From contig CALYLX010000126.1 of NCBI GenBank assembly GCA_944990035.1, forward strand, positions 558,001 to 622,000: a stretch of DNA of 64,000 bases. The letters run 5' to 3'. The stretch's first letter is position 1, and each line of letters opens with the position of its first letter. The stretch comes from Clitopilus passeckerianus. Its lineage: Eukaryota > Basidiomycota > Agaricomycetes > Agaricales > Entolomataceae. Both the position numbers and the translations under genes were made by a program. Below are positions 23,901 to 37,302 of this stretch, one piece after another. The notes under the pieces are model-generated. The model was not told where the DNA came from, ran no database searches, and was given only the letters and a program-made list of their open reading frames with translations.

Positions 23901-25471
23901 ATCATACGCGGAGCAACGTCAGGGAAGCTGTGATGTCTATGTGAGACTGGGGCCAGGATGATAGGCCGACGTATACAACAAACCTCTGAACAAGGATGGT
24001 TGTCGCTTTGAGAGCAGCCTCTTGCACAAGATTGTCAGTAACAGGCGATGCCTCGCTTAGAAGGAGCTGCAGTCGAGAAAACAGTTTTTCGTCCAGCTGT
24101 TGTAGTGCCACCGAACAAACCGAAGCCAATTTCTGTGCACAGGTGTAAGGACAAGCGAGTCAGATGAGAATATAATGGGACTTGCCAAGGACTCAGACAT
24201 GGTCTCCCAAGCATAGGTATCAAGTGAGGGCTCAGAATCCATTTCTTCAAGTTGAGCCAACAAGTCATTGAACGTCTGTAGTGATGATTTTGAAGTACGT
24301 GCCAGGGTCGCAGCGATTTCTTCGTCAATTGTATCGACAAGTTCGGGCGCCTGCCTCATGAGTGACAGCCAAGCTCTGTTGGCAGCTGCTGCCTCCGTGA
24401 CACCCTTAGAAGCGCCTTGAGGAGGGGCTAAGACCTGGGCTAAGATTGTCCACTGGGTCTCAATAACGCAGCAAACAATAAAGTATCCGCTGAGGGGTCG
24501 TCCTTGACTGACATAGCGGGCGATGAACGTTTGGACATATGCCAAGGCGTCTTGATCTGAGTCTTCATTTTGAAGGATCTCCACCAATAGGTTGTTCAGG
24601 CGATCTATGACCGCTGGAGAACACAGCTCGTCGAGTTTTTCAATAAGTTTGTTCCACTGGACCGTGCGCCATGAGAACGATGTGGAACTTATGGCACGAT
24701 ACAACCCATGTAATGCGGGGATCAATTGCGTCAAGATGTCCAAGGCTGTAAAATCCTAGAATTAGCTTCCAGTTATTTCGGGTATTCTACAACTTCCTCA
24801 CGTTCGCGTTGGTCGACATTCTCAATGTTCCTGGACAAGAACGAGTTGATAGCTGCCGTGGCCCGGCCAGCGTAGTCAGGATGAAGAGTAGACAATCGTA
24901 GCAAAGCTGAAACAGTTGAATAGACGAGCTGGTCAGGCAAAGCCCAATCTGGAGAAACCGGTATGAGTACAAATATCCTAACCCCAGGAATATACGGCGA
25001 CATCATACCTTGCCACGAGATACATTTGTCGAAATCCGTCTCAGGGATATCATCCAGAACTTCAATGAGCGATGGAAGTAGGACATCAATGTTCTGAGCA
25101 ATCTCATTTTCGGGAAAGTTTGCAACAAGTTCTCCGAAAGCGATAGAGCACTGCGCTCGGGACATCGACTGGCCGATAATCTCAATACTGGCAACAAGCA
25201 CCGTACGGACTTTCGTACCATTGATTTTAACTCCCCTTCATATTCATCCTCCTTCTCCTCCCCTGTACCTCCCCCTCCGTCCTCTTGGATATGATTGTGA
25301 ATATTCGAGGTTATGAGATCGTTTGCTAGCTGAACATCTTCCTTATCCCCACTCGCTACATTAGCGGCAATGTCAGAGAGGATTCTCTGATGTATATTCA
25401 GCTCTAAGCTGCAGATGCACAGGTCAGAATTGAAAGCATTAGGCCGTGGAAAGCAGAACTTACAAGTCCAT
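17938..25471 (-). CDS. STT4: Phosphatidylinositol 4-kinase, STT4/PI4KA type
   Basis: The large PI 4-kinase that makes the plasma-membrane PI4P pool. The start ATG is at 25471 (MDF, spliced to LELNIHQRILSDIAAN). About twenty exons encode a long helical-repeat region. The C-terminal kinase domain has KVGDDCRQDVLALQVI, the lysine-containing loop APFMATFKVRKER upstream, IDVVPNATSRDEMGRAKVND, catalytic loop [21 protein letters not shown], and DFGFLFDI completed across an intron. It continues with FKLNHEMVVLMGGRYSQGY and AYDEFQR. A final 17-nt exon ending at 17938 gives the family C-terminus LQNGIPYK. One apparent frameshift near the N-terminus (25225-25228, four A where five are needed on the minus strand) separates EDEYEGEL from KINGTKVRTVLVASIEIIGQ. 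Divergent, over 141 bp, from the unknown gene at 25613. SAC1 elsewhere in the window acts on its product. Confidence 0.95.
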
Positions 25472-25612
25472 TTTAGTCGACGGGCGCTCAGCTGGGAAAT
25501 GACGGAATTAGTATCACAAGAAAGGGAGAGGACAAATAAGAGACAAATAACGCGTCCTTAATCACGCACCTCCAAGTTTGCAAGTTAGAAAGACCACTAC
25601 GCATACAAGCAG

Positions 25613-26628
25613 ATGGCACGCACACCGACGAATCCGAGTAAGTCATGTAACTGTAAATTTGCGATGAATTTTACAGATTTCCTGGCTTAGAATCCAGAAA
25701 CGCAGCTTCACGGCCTTCGCGCAAAAAAGCCGCACCACCCTCTCGAGCTGGGCTCGCTGCTGGTACTAATAGAAGTCAACACCAGAAAGTTCCACTGGAT
25801 GATCAGGTTTCCAACTACGAGGGCGATGTTCAAGAGTCCTCTGATCCAGATGAGATGCAAACTGATATCTTCCGCATACTGGAGGATTACAACAGTACAC
25901 CTCCCCCTGATGTGTTCTGCATCAATATTGATATCTGCTACGACAGAAAAGAGGACCAAAAAGACGACAGCTAGCAACTCAGCCTTTCAAAACCAGAAAG
26001 AGTCGCTGTATGCGTCTATCAGGAAGGCATCAAAGGACCTCTCTGCTACTGGACCGAAAATTCTGTACTTTAAGTCGCTTCTGGTCTTGGTTCTGCATAA
26101 CTGATAATGTCTGTAAACTCAGCGAAGATTCACGAGCGGCTATAAGAGACCTTAGGAGCCAAGACTCCTTTGCTGGAAAATCCTACGAGGAATTCCGTCA
26201 GCTCTGCCTTGCTACAGAGGTCTGATTCAAAACGCTTTCGTTCGCGCGCTCTTCTACTCTCCACTAAGTATAACACAGAATGCCCACGACTGCCTCTCGG
26301 CTAGCATGGATTCGATTGCTGGAGACGTTGCAGTCATGCGAGCCAACGACACTGAAATTGGCCTCCAATTAGGTAATTGCTAGCTCTAGCATAAAGTTTA
26401 CGCTGACGGGCCGCGATTAGTGCACGCTCACTTCGAACGTTACAGTGCAACTCTGAAGAAAAGCACTCGCCAGGCCCGTGCACGGGTGGAAGAACTAAGG
26501 AAACTAGAAAGAGTTTGTGATTTCTTCCACCTGATTTCTGCTCGGCACTCAAGATGGACCCATCTCGAAAGGACGCGAGTGATGCGTCTGCTCTAATCAA
26601 GCACTATAAGAGGCTGCTCTATGTTTGA
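25613..26628 (+). CDS. Unknown protein, basic N-terminus and predicted coiled coils
   Basis: I do not recognise this gene. A chain of seven exons can be read without frame conflict. It starts at ATG 25613 (MARTPTNPK), continues with a basic Pro/Ala/Arg segment (RPSRKKAAPPSRAG), an acidic stretch (ESSDPDEMQTDIFRILEDYN), then KKRTKKTTASNSAFQNQKES, ASIRKASKDLSAT, EDSRAAIRDLRSQDSFAGKS, and YEEFRQLCLATE. The helical C-terminal half contains HFERYSATLKKSTRQARARV and EELRKLER, and ends HYKRLLYV at 26626-26628. About 235 residues. Heptad-like spacing in the C-terminal half suggests a coiled coil, compatible with a scaffold or chromosome-associated protein, but that is inference. It shares a 141-bp divergent promoter with STT4 and converges on the glutaminyl cyclase gene with little space between. 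Confidence 0.6.
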
Positions 26629-26670
26629 TCTGGCCTCTGAAATCGAGTATCCAGTGGGAGTGGTCTATAA

Positions 26671-28136
<1,466 letters not shown>

Positions 28137-28347
28137 AATGAGGCATACAAGTGGTGACCGACCACCAGTACTGTCACCAATGCTAGGTGCGTATGAGGGT
28201 AGTAGTCAGGAGGAGAGACAATTCACCGGCTCACAGACGCGGCGGCAGTGTCGTTGTGAACGGCGAGTCTGATCCCGTTTGTATCAATTGAGCAGAAACG
28301 ATCATCTTCCACGTATTCTCCGAATTCCATCCTCTTCTACGCACATT

Positions 28348-28897
28348 ATGGCAGTCTTTGGGCTTTGGGTATGTTCCTCTCCTTGCTGTTCCCAGGAGAC
28401 GATTAACATAACTGAAGATAATAAACAAAGCAGGCGGCTTAGTCTATCAGCGAAACTTCGCAGGTTGATTACCATCTCAAACACCTTATTCTATCTCTGA
28501 CAACGACCAGCTGGCCTTGCTCAGCTCACTTCCAATGAATATCTAGTTCTGGCGGGAACGCTTCACGGGATACATGCCATCACAAGTCGTCTATCGCCAG
28601 TCGGGTCCAGTTCTGGTGCTCAAGTTATAGAGGCTGAGACGTTCAAGATGACGATTCACCTCACTGCGACAGGTGAGTTTCGCCCAGTAAACACTTTCCA
28701 TTGCTAATTCGGTCTTGATAAGGGACAAATTTGTTCTTCTGACATCCTTGACTGACTCCACCGCCGAGTCTACGTTACAAAAGGTCTACGAGGCTTATTC
28801 TGACGGTGTCATGAAAAACCCATTTCATACTCCTGAAATGCCAGTTCGTAGCGAGGGCTTTGACACACGTATAACAACATTGATAGGATCAGGCTAA
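28348..28897 (+). CDS. TRS23: TRAPP complex subunit Trs23 (TRAPPC4, synbindin)
   Basis: A longin-fold core subunit of TRAPP complexes, the GEFs for Ypt1/Rab1-type GTPases in ER-Golgi traffic. The first exon is only 21 nt (MAVFGLW, 28348-28368). It joins to [15 protein letters not shown], then [20 protein letters not shown] with [34 protein letters not shown], and [20 protein letters not shown] with [20 protein letters not shown]. The stop is at 28895-28897. The IYQRNF-like start, the [10 protein letters not shown] helix and the C-terminal NPF(Y)xxxMPI motif identify the family, and the length of about 140 residues is normal. The GTPase YPT6 is also encoded in the window, but TRAPP's best-known substrate is Ypt1, so no direct link is implied. 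Confidence 0.93.
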
Positions 28898-29329
28898 GCC
28901 ATGAAGTTCTAACGAGATTTCGAGCATCAGCCTAGATGACGGCCAGGGTCCTTTTTTGTCGCATCGGAACAGCAATGGACTCCCATCGTCTAGTTGGCTC
29001 ATCTGCAATCTTTCGAGTATTTACCTGGACGTCTAGTTTTACTCAGCATTCCAACAATCACGAAAACATGCAGCCAACCTTCTTACAATTCCTGTATATT
29101 ACCACTGCGTTGGAAGCAATATACCTTGGTCTTTCTCCGAAGCAAATTCACGTCCCATCTCAGCGCCTTGAGCAACATGAGTGAGTTTTCCCTGCTTTAT
29201 GAACCCACTAACTTCGACGTCCCCATCACGTGGGACGGAATTGATCTAGAAATTAGCATTCCTCGAAACCGGCTGCTTTCTTCTCAAAGCCTACCGTTCG
29301 GACAGTATCCAGTCCGCTCCGGCTTAAAT

Positions 29330-32300
29330 ATGCAGGCCCAAGCTCTCAGGACGACAACTCAGGCCATCACTATCAATCAAAGCCTGGCTGCAGTACAAAC
29401 ACTTTTGCGAGCAGGGCTCGGTTGTATAACGTACCTAAGGTGATAACTATATGCGCTGAATTGAATGCTCCTCCTTACACTTCCCTTGCAGAGACCTCCT
29501 CCCTGAAGAGAACTTCACTAGAAGTAGGCATCTACCCTGACGATTGTTCAAATGACGGCTAATAGTAATCATAGCTCATCTCGTGACGGAAGAAGATACC
29601 CCATCCTCCAGTCAATCGTCCGACTCTGGTAGCCTCTCATCGTTAATGGCACGACCAAGCCGAAACGGCAAAGGTTTTCAGGTCTTGGTATGTAACATTT
29701 CAATATCGTATCCTGAAGTCACCCAGCTAGTTAGTAGACCATGAGTCGTGGCTACTCGGACGAAGCAGACAAAATCCTGAATTACCTGGTGAGTTGAAAG
29801 CATATATGCGTGCGTCCATCGGCACCTGACCATTCCGAAGGAAAACGGTATCTTCGATGCCCTCTCAAAACAGTATCTGCGAAGCTTCATATTCGCCATT
29901 TATCTTGTGAGTGATTGAAGCATCAGCAACCTCCCGCGCCATGCTCAAATTTCTGTTAGGATAGCAAAGATCCAAACAAGTGAGCCCGCATATACTCTAG
30001 AGACCTCAACGGGGCTCAGCCCACCGCTCGTTAGCATCGTTGAGGCATACACCTTCAACTTCCAGGTAAGCATCTCTGGCTGAACTAGGGAGAACCCATT
30101 CATGTAATTTGCTCAGTACCATACGTTGGCGGAGTCCGGTATAGTTGTGCCGATCATGACTCTTGGCGACGACCTGCAAAATATGTCTCTAAGAGATAAG
30201 AAGAACTTGCAAGATGATCCTGTCGCAAAGGCATCGAGAGCAGGGAAGGCTCCTACCCTGCTCGATGTCAAAAAGAGTGTCAAAGTGTGTGCACCGAAAG
30301 CTCTTTTCGAGATACTGGATCACTTATTCCATAACACAGGTATTGCTGAAGACCCTAATCAATGCTATCACCCAGATGGACCAACTTCCGAGTATGACAT
30401 CCTGAAGCCAGGGTATATCTCATTTCTCATCGCAATTTCCAGAGCGCCGTTACGCGACTTTTAAACTTTTCTACACGGATACTACACCGACCGACTATGA
30501 ACCGCCTCACTTTCAAGCTGGGGATGTTGAGAGGGACAAATGGTTCTTCCTGACGCATGCCATGGATGAATGTCCAGAGAAGTTAAGCGTAGGCAAGGTC
30601 GACACTGGACATCACTGGTATAGGATAACGTGTACTCTCATTCACCATCAGATACTAATGATCGTCTGCTTACAGTGTCAACTTGAGCGTGACATCTATT
30701 GCTAGCTATCTGCCCTCTTCCCAGAACAACAACGCCGCTTTTATGGGGACAACATCCCAGATCCCCAAACAGACTCTGAGCCCCATGCAGGAGGCGACGC
30801 TGCGGGCACAACAAGCTGAGGAACAAGCCAGAGATGCCGAAGAAAGACATGTAGCCTGGTCTGTGGAAGAGGCGGTTGAATTACATGACATCGATGCGGA
30901 AGGAGAGGAGGACCCTGATTACGCTCTCCAGCCAGATGGTACATACGCCCTCAAGGAACATCAAGACAGCCTAGTTCCTGCCGGAATAAGGAATGGCGAT
31001 GGAGATATCGTGCCTTTGGCAGAACCAATGGTAGTCGATGAAGCACAGTTTGGTGGTGTTGATGAAACGACCCCTACTAAAATAAATGAACTGGTATGGC
31101 CGAAGCTTTCTCTTTTTCTTCCCTCCATGGCGCTGAATGTAACCCAGAACAAACGTGTTGAGGTGTCAAACGTTACACAGACACAGGAACTCGGAGGCTT
31201 TACTCAGGCGGATTCAGATGACGACAAGGACACGCCTTCTCCAGACTCAAGAAAGATGGTCGTTAGCCCCGAGCGGAGGAGGTCAAGTTCGACGTTGTTG
31301 AACTCTTCACCGGCACCAAGCGGATATTCCGATCAGCTCAGCGGCATAGAAGATCCAGAGGAAGACGACATTCATGAGCACCTGGAGACCTTAAGTATGA
31401 TCCTCAGAATGGATTCAGGAAGCAGTCTGACCTCTCTGACAGATCTGGAGACTCAGATAGAATCGCAGATAGAGTCACCAGAAGGAGAAATGACACCTAG
31501 GGCCACGACACCAACACCAGCTCATCCACAGAACAAGGTCAGGAAGCCTTCCGTTGTGGACCTCGGGTTGAAATGCAACTGTGAGGTGGATGTAAGACTT
31601 TATCATCCCCCAACTGATTCTTTTTCTCATTCAGGCACTAGTCTGAGGAGCAACCTAGTTGTTTCTGCGAAGGAGGCTGTGGTCGTTGGTACCACATCTG
31701 GTGCATAGGGTAATATGCTCGTGAAAGCCATCGGAGAAGTTTATCTGACGGATTTGTAGATATAATTCAGCTCGAGATTCGCGGTTACCTGACGAATATA
31801 CCTGTTTCGACTGCCGGGCTCGGGCAGATTCAACATGGGAACTCATCAAGGGCAGCATATACCCAACCTTGTATTCGAGATATCAGGACCTGGCTCTTTT
31901 CAGGTGAGGACTACCGACGCACGAGGGACACCTGTGCTAACTCCTTGCTAGGAGGGCTATCAAGATCATGGAACACTGCAAACCAGAAACCTTCGCTGAT
32001 TTTGCCAAGGCACATGGTAACACACGTGTGTCCACTCTTCGTTAGTCGCCTTCTAACTACATTCGTTAGGCAGTCGGAATGCCTTAGCGCGTCAGCTCTT
32101 CAAGAGGCTCGAAACAGAAGGCTTTGCGATAGAACAGATAACTACGATTGATGAGCTTGGGTTCCCTGAAACGCGATCGAAGGCTAAAAATGTCACCAAA
32201 GGCAAGGCAGTGAAGACTAGGAAGAATCTGCAAAAGTCAAAGTATAGGTTCAATCGGGAAATGATTAGAAGTGAACAATACATGGACTATTTCAATCCTG

Positions 32301-32603
32301 ATCCCAAAGTCGAGAACCGACTGCTGGGACTTATGGATCTGGTACGTGGCGTACATTTAGATAGCTTCACCTTATTAATGCCAGCAGGTGTCAACTGCGC
32401 AGTCTGGCTCAAACATCAATCGAACAGCGCTTGCAGTTCAACCTGCCGGCCACGCGTATGATGACGACACGCAACCGGAAACTCAGCAGGAACATATGAA
32501 CATAGAAACTCAGAAGAAACGACCGAGCTCCGAGGGGGAATCCGAGCGACCAACAAAGAAAATCAAGATTTCCGTTGCGAACGGACTGGACTTGGCTGAA
32601 TGA
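29330..32603 (+). CDS. HOP1: Meiotic HORMA-domain protein HOP1 with PHD-type zinc finger
   Basis: HOP1 builds the meiotic chromosome axis and promotes interhomologue recombination. The HORMA domain starts at ATG 29330 (MQAQALRTTTQAITINQSLA). It continues AGLGCITYLRDLLPEENFTR, MSRGYSDEADKILNYL, GIFDALSKQYLRSFIFAIYL and NNIVEAYTFNFQYH-type text. After an intron VLLKTLINAITQMDQLP is spliced to RRYATFKLFYTDTTPTDYEP. A disordered acidic/Ser-Thr linker follows, with short acidic motifs. The chromatin-binding C-terminus begins with a PHD-like finger: LKCNCEVD, then CFCEGGCGRWYHIWCIG and YTCFDCRA. Next come helices that probably form winged-helix modules (HCKPETFADFAKAH, LFKRLETEGFAIEQITTIDE). The end is basic, with PTKKIKISV, and stops at 32603. 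Alternative upstream ATGs (such as 29179) lie in an open frame, but the HORMA start fits 29330 best. Confidence 0.93.
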
Positions 32604-33240
32604 TATTTGAATCGACTGTGACCTTACATGCTTGCTCACTTCAAAGGGACCTATTCTGACTGCTGAATTGATGGATATGCTTTGCTCTGCTGTAAATTAT
32701 CTCTGCCTATACCGTGGATAGTTTGCAAATGCCAATTGATATTGATATCTGACCATCGACTCTTGAAGAGCGTGTGAGAATGCGAAAATTATCTTTAAGC
32801 CTGCCCTCAACAGACGCATGAAATGGCAGATGTCCGCAAACATTTTCTGTACCCCTCTTGGTTTCGACATCGTCACGCCGAATTTCCCATAGCTGATGAA
32901 TAGCCCGGGAGGACCTCGCAGGAGATGAAGTAATGGTGCATGGCATAGACTATACCTCCGTATCTCCCTGCTGCAGCTTACCACTACAGTTTGGGCTCGT
33001 TAGCGTGGTGTACATTTCTATTTCAATTGAATACGCATTCTTGTTTTCCTGAAATGTACTGCTTGAGAACCACGAGAAGATTTGATCGAATAATGCACCA
33101 AGTTCTACGCCAACGACGTTTCTAGATTGTTCGTTCCATTGGGCCACTGAATGGATTCGTAACGGATTTCTAACTCCGGATATCTTACAAGTCGCTCTCG
33201 CTCTAGTACTACTCTCACTACCTCACTACCCCACGCTGTA
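32604..33240. other. Intergenic region HOP1 / DOA1, no gene seen
   Basis: About 640 bp with the HOP1 3' UTR and DOA1 promoter. Short open frames on the minus strand (32697-33147) have no recognisable motif and no sensible splicing, so I leave them out. Confidence 0.5.
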
Positions 33241-36200
33241 ATGCCCTACAAACTTTCAGCAACGCTGACTGCTCACAGCTCCGATGTCGGTCGTTCTTTG
33301 GCCCTAATCGTCGTAAAAGACTGACGAGGCCTTCGTTTACTAGGTTCGCGGCGTGAGATCTCCAACCAATGAACTTGTCTTGTCAGCGTCCCGCGATTCC
33401 ACCGCAATTTCATGGCAGCGCTCATCAACAGAACCGTCATTTGCACCCGTTTCTGTGTTCAAAGCAGGTTCCCGATACATCAACTCAGTCTCTTACATAT
33501 CGCCAACGCCAGATGCACCAAAAGGTTCGTTCACTCATCTTCCTATAATCTCGCACGATTGCTGAACGATCGTCAGGCTACGTGGTCACGGGTGGACAGG
33601 ATACCGTCATTAACGTGTTTCGACTGGATACTACAAAGGAGGATCCCGATTTCTCACTTGTGGGCCACACCGAGAATGTCTGCGCATTGGACGTGTCTCC
33701 CGGCGGGACGATAATATCAGGTTCTTGGGATCGGTAAGCAAGATTGTGTTGCCGCGGCCCTAATTGACTGAGAGCACGTTATCAGAACCGCCAAAGTCTG
33801 GAAGAACTTCCAGCTTGCGCACGATTTGAAGGGCCACCAACAGTCGGTATGGGCGGTGCTCGCAGTTGGAGAAGAAGAAGTTTTGACCGGTGCGTTGTCA
33901 TAACCTGGTATTCTTTATGAATTATAACAAACCTTCTCCTCAGGATCCGCCGATAAATCGATAAAACTCTGGAATCAGCACAAATGCGTCCAAACTTTCA
34001 CGGGCCACAGAGACGCTGTCCGTGGACTCGCATTGTTGCCTGATATTGGTTTTGCTTCCTGTTCCAATGATAGGTAGGAGATGATCACTTCCATAACGTC
34101 CCTCTAACATTGGAAACAGCGAAGTGCGCCTTTGGACCCTCGGCGGAGACCTAGTCCATACGCTATCTGGACATACGTCCTTCGTCTACAGCTTAAGTGT
34201 TCTTCCGAACGGAGATATAGTCTCAGGTGGTGAGGACAGGACGGTGAGGGTGTGGAAAGGTATGCTCTCCTTTCGGTCTGTGCTCAGGCTAAGCTGACGG
34301 GCTGTAGATGGTGAATGCTCTCAAACTATCGTCCATCCCGCCATTTCTGTCTGGTGTGTCTCTTCCATGCCAAACGGAGACATTGTCAGCGGATGCAGCG
34401 ATAATGTTGTGAGAGTATTCAGCGAATCCGAAGAACGATGGGCATCAGCTGCAGATCTTAAGGAGTATGAGGACAAGGTTGCCAGTCAAGCCCTCCCAGC
34501 TCAGCAGGTTGGCGATGTGAAAGCAAGTGATCTTCCTGGGATCGAGGCGTTGTCGGAACCAGGTATATTCATTCCACAAAATTCGAGCCTGCGCTCGTCG
34601 CTAACATGCATTATTAGGCAAGAAATCAGGAGAAGTCAAGATGGTCAGGAATGGGTCGATTGTTGAGGCACATCAGGTCAGGAACCTTCTACCCACAGAT
34701 TATGTCTGAACTAACTGTTGGATCTGCCAGTGGGATAGCTTGGCTGGTAGCTGGCAGAAAATCGGTGACGTTGTTGATGCTGTTGGTTCTGGGCGTAAAC
34801 AGCTTTACCAGGGGAAGGAATACGACTATGTCTTTGACGTCGATATCCAGGATGGAGTGCCGCCTTTGAAACTCCCGTACAATATCACCGGTACGTTCAC
34901 CAGTAGACGCACCTGGCGGTCAAGCAAGCTGATTGGTGAGACAGACAATCCTTACGGCGCGGCACAAAAGTTCCTCGAATCCAATGACCTTTCTCTCAAT
35001 TACATTGATGAAGTCGTCAAGTTCATTGAGAAGAACACCGCTGGAGTCAACCTGGGTACAAACGAGGAGTATTCCGACCCTTTCACAGGAGCTGCTAGGT
35101 ATCGCAGCGCTCCGGCTGGTAATACTGGAGGAAACTCGGGTTACCAGGATCCTTGGACAGGCGCCACGAGATACAGTGGGGCAAGCCAGCAAACTGGTGC
35201 TACTAGTGATGCCAGTCAGTACGTGGATCCTTTCACCGGCGCCTCCAGATATTCTGGCTCCACTCAGCCAACACAGCCAGCACCACCTAAAGTGAAAGTG
35301 CTCCCTGTGGTACGCACAGATCTTCATCGTAATGGAAGTGACACTGACTTAGCTTTCAGTCACAATCCTTAAGCTTTAAGCAAGCAAATGTTCCAGCTAT
35401 GCAGGCAAAACTACAACAATTCGACGATGCTCTCAGGGCAGAAATTGTACGACCGCTTTTGTTTCTTCTGCATTCAGCTCTCTGACTAAACTTTCAAGAC
35501 GACCTCGTCGGTGGCTATGTATCCAGAAGAAATAGCCTCTGTTGAAGAAATCTTCACCTACCTTGGGGACGAAGTCGCGGGTCGAAACCCTTCAGGACGG
35601 CTGAATGCAACACACATAGACTCCATCATTCAGATTCTTGACAGATGGCCCACAGCTCCTCGTTTCCCAGGTCAGTTGATCAATCTCCATCTACTCTAAT
35701 TCTAAATCATCTACCTTGTAGTTATCGACCTTAGCCGACTAGTTATTGGCTTTGCACCCGATGCACTCACAGACGCGGTACTCAAGCTCAGATTGATCAC
35801 TTCACTATTCAATGCCTCGGAATGGAGCCATGCTTGGACGACTCCTCTGTCGAAGGCGAGGGAAACGAATATTTTGCTATTATTCAGGGCACTGGCGAAT
35901 CTGTTCCAGGAGGATGGATCTCTAGACCAGGAATGGGTTGGGAAGGTTAGTTCAAGTTCTGGTGGCCTTTCCGATTGAGGTTAAGCAACGCACTGCCGTA
36001 GATTTTGGAATCGCTTGGCGATGGACCTTACACCTTGTTTAACAAGATACAGCGGGTTGCTTTGGCTACCGTTCTCTTCAAGTACGTTTCTCCTTTCTCT
36101 ATTCAAAGGCGCGATCTGATGAAGCTGGCAATGCAGCATCTCCTGCGCCAGCCTCCGCTCCCCAATTCATCAACACTACTTTACACAGCATGTTCGACTT

Positions 36201-36467
36201 TCCCTTCAAGTGAGCCATAGCCATTTATTCACTGGTTCAAACTGATCAGGGTTGTATCAGATCTTGGAAGCCGAAAAAGCAGACTCGGAAGCTGCATACC
36301 GGACTTTGGTTGCTCTTGGAAACATTGTCACCGCAGCTAAGACGATAAATCTGACCTTGGACCCCTCACAAGCACAGGATATCCGTCAACGGATGGTTGG
36401 ATTGCCTTCAGTATTCGCTGAGGAGAGAGTGAAGAATGTCTCGGCAGAAATATACGGGTTGCTCTGA
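33241..36467 (+). CDS. DOA1: DOA1/UFD3 (PLAA) ubiquitin-binding WD40 protein
   Basis: A Cdc48/p97 cofactor that binds ubiquitin and controls the ubiquitin pool and sorting of ubiquitylated cargo. The start ATG at 33241 gives MPYKLSATLTAHSSDV. Seven WD40 repeats follow over many short exons, for example LVLSASRDSTAISW, GYVVTGGQDTVINVFRLD, TIISGSWDR, LTGSADKSIKLWN, SCSNDSEVRLWTLGG and IVSGGEDRTVRVWK. The PFU ubiquitin-binding domain contains YDYVFDVDIQDG, NPYGAAQKFLESNDLSLNYI and VVKFIEKNT. A linker with YSDPFTGAARY-type repeats (three copies of DPxTGAxRY) leads into the C-terminal Armadillo-like PUL domain that binds Cdc48 (YPEEIASVEEIFTYL, YQILEAEKADSEAAYRTLVA). Stop 36465-36467. One internal exon (about 36100-36210) has an ambiguous frame. 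Confidence 0.95.
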
Positions 36468-36889
36468 GGTGAATTTGGGCCATACGGACTTTTCGATAGG
36501 ACTTGTGGGCACTCTTATTGTTTTCTATGGGTACGGTGGTGGGGGAGATAAGATAGAACGTGGACACAAGAGCAGCGACTCAATACAACAAAACAAAATT
36601 CGGGCCACATTGGAAGGGTTGTGGATTCAGTTCATTCTATCGATACACGCTGTATTTCTACATGTTCATTCTGCTATGCACGTTGTATTTCTATGGCTCT
36701 GATGTTTAGATGTCCTTGAGAGTATTGATCTGTCTTGGATCTTAGAGATCCAGGTCACGCGGTTTTGAAGATCCACTCACCGCTGCATCAGAGGCGACTG
36801 AAATGGGGTGCTCAGAATACTTGCTATGGCCTGTGAGGAGCGAGCAATGTCAGATAAATCAACCTCTGTTATGACTCGTCAGCATTTAG

Positions 36890-37302
36890 TTACATCCATT
36901 GAAATTTCGACTGACTGTCAGATTTGAGGGCGTTCTTCCTCACATTCCTGGCGTTATCAAGTTCTTGTGGGCTTAATCCGCCACTGGTTGCCCTTGCCGT
37001 TGCCGTCCCTGTTTCGCCAACTTCAGCTCTGGCTGTCAATATCAGTTCAGTTAGTGTCAGGCCGATGACGTCACACAACGAGTACCATATCACTTACGTT
37101 CTCCAGTATCTTGCTCCTCTTCGCGGAGCTCCTGTTGCTCGTCATAGATACCTTCCTGTTCAAATCTCCGCTCTTCGTCGAGGGAGCCCCAGTTGTGAGC
37201 ACCTCCGCCTGCTTTGCGAACAGACTTGTCGACACCAGTCTTAGACTCGGAGCGGTCGCGCTCAACAGCTCGAGGATAGGCTGCGCGTTCAGTTCGAGTC
37301 AT
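36890..37302 (-). CDS. Small charged protein with HNWGS motif, Stm1/SERBP1-like
   Basis: Two exons (37302-37098 and 37032-36890) encode about 115 residues: MTRTERAAYPRAVERDRSES, KTGVDKSVRKAGGGAHNWGS, then an acidic helical part (DEERRFEQEGIYDEQQELRE) and a second exon with GETGTATARATSGG and LSPQELDNARNVRKNALKSD. The basic R/DRSxSKTGxDKSxRKxGxGxHNWGS segment resembles the core motif of Stm1/SERBP1 (HABP4) proteins, which bind ribosomes and RNA. Here it stands alone in a much shorter protein. I therefore call it Stm1/SERBP1-like rather than an orthologue. A cytosolic, stress-related or RNA-binding role would be inference. It is divergent from the histidine phosphatase and convergent with DOA1, with about 420 bp of non-coding sequence between stops. 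Confidence 0.7.

Noticed and set aside
30126..30464. Apparent frame break in HOP1 before RRYATFKLFYTD
   Set aside because: Resolved by two introns: VLLKTLINAITQMDQLP in another frame joins both sides in phase, so no frameshift is needed.
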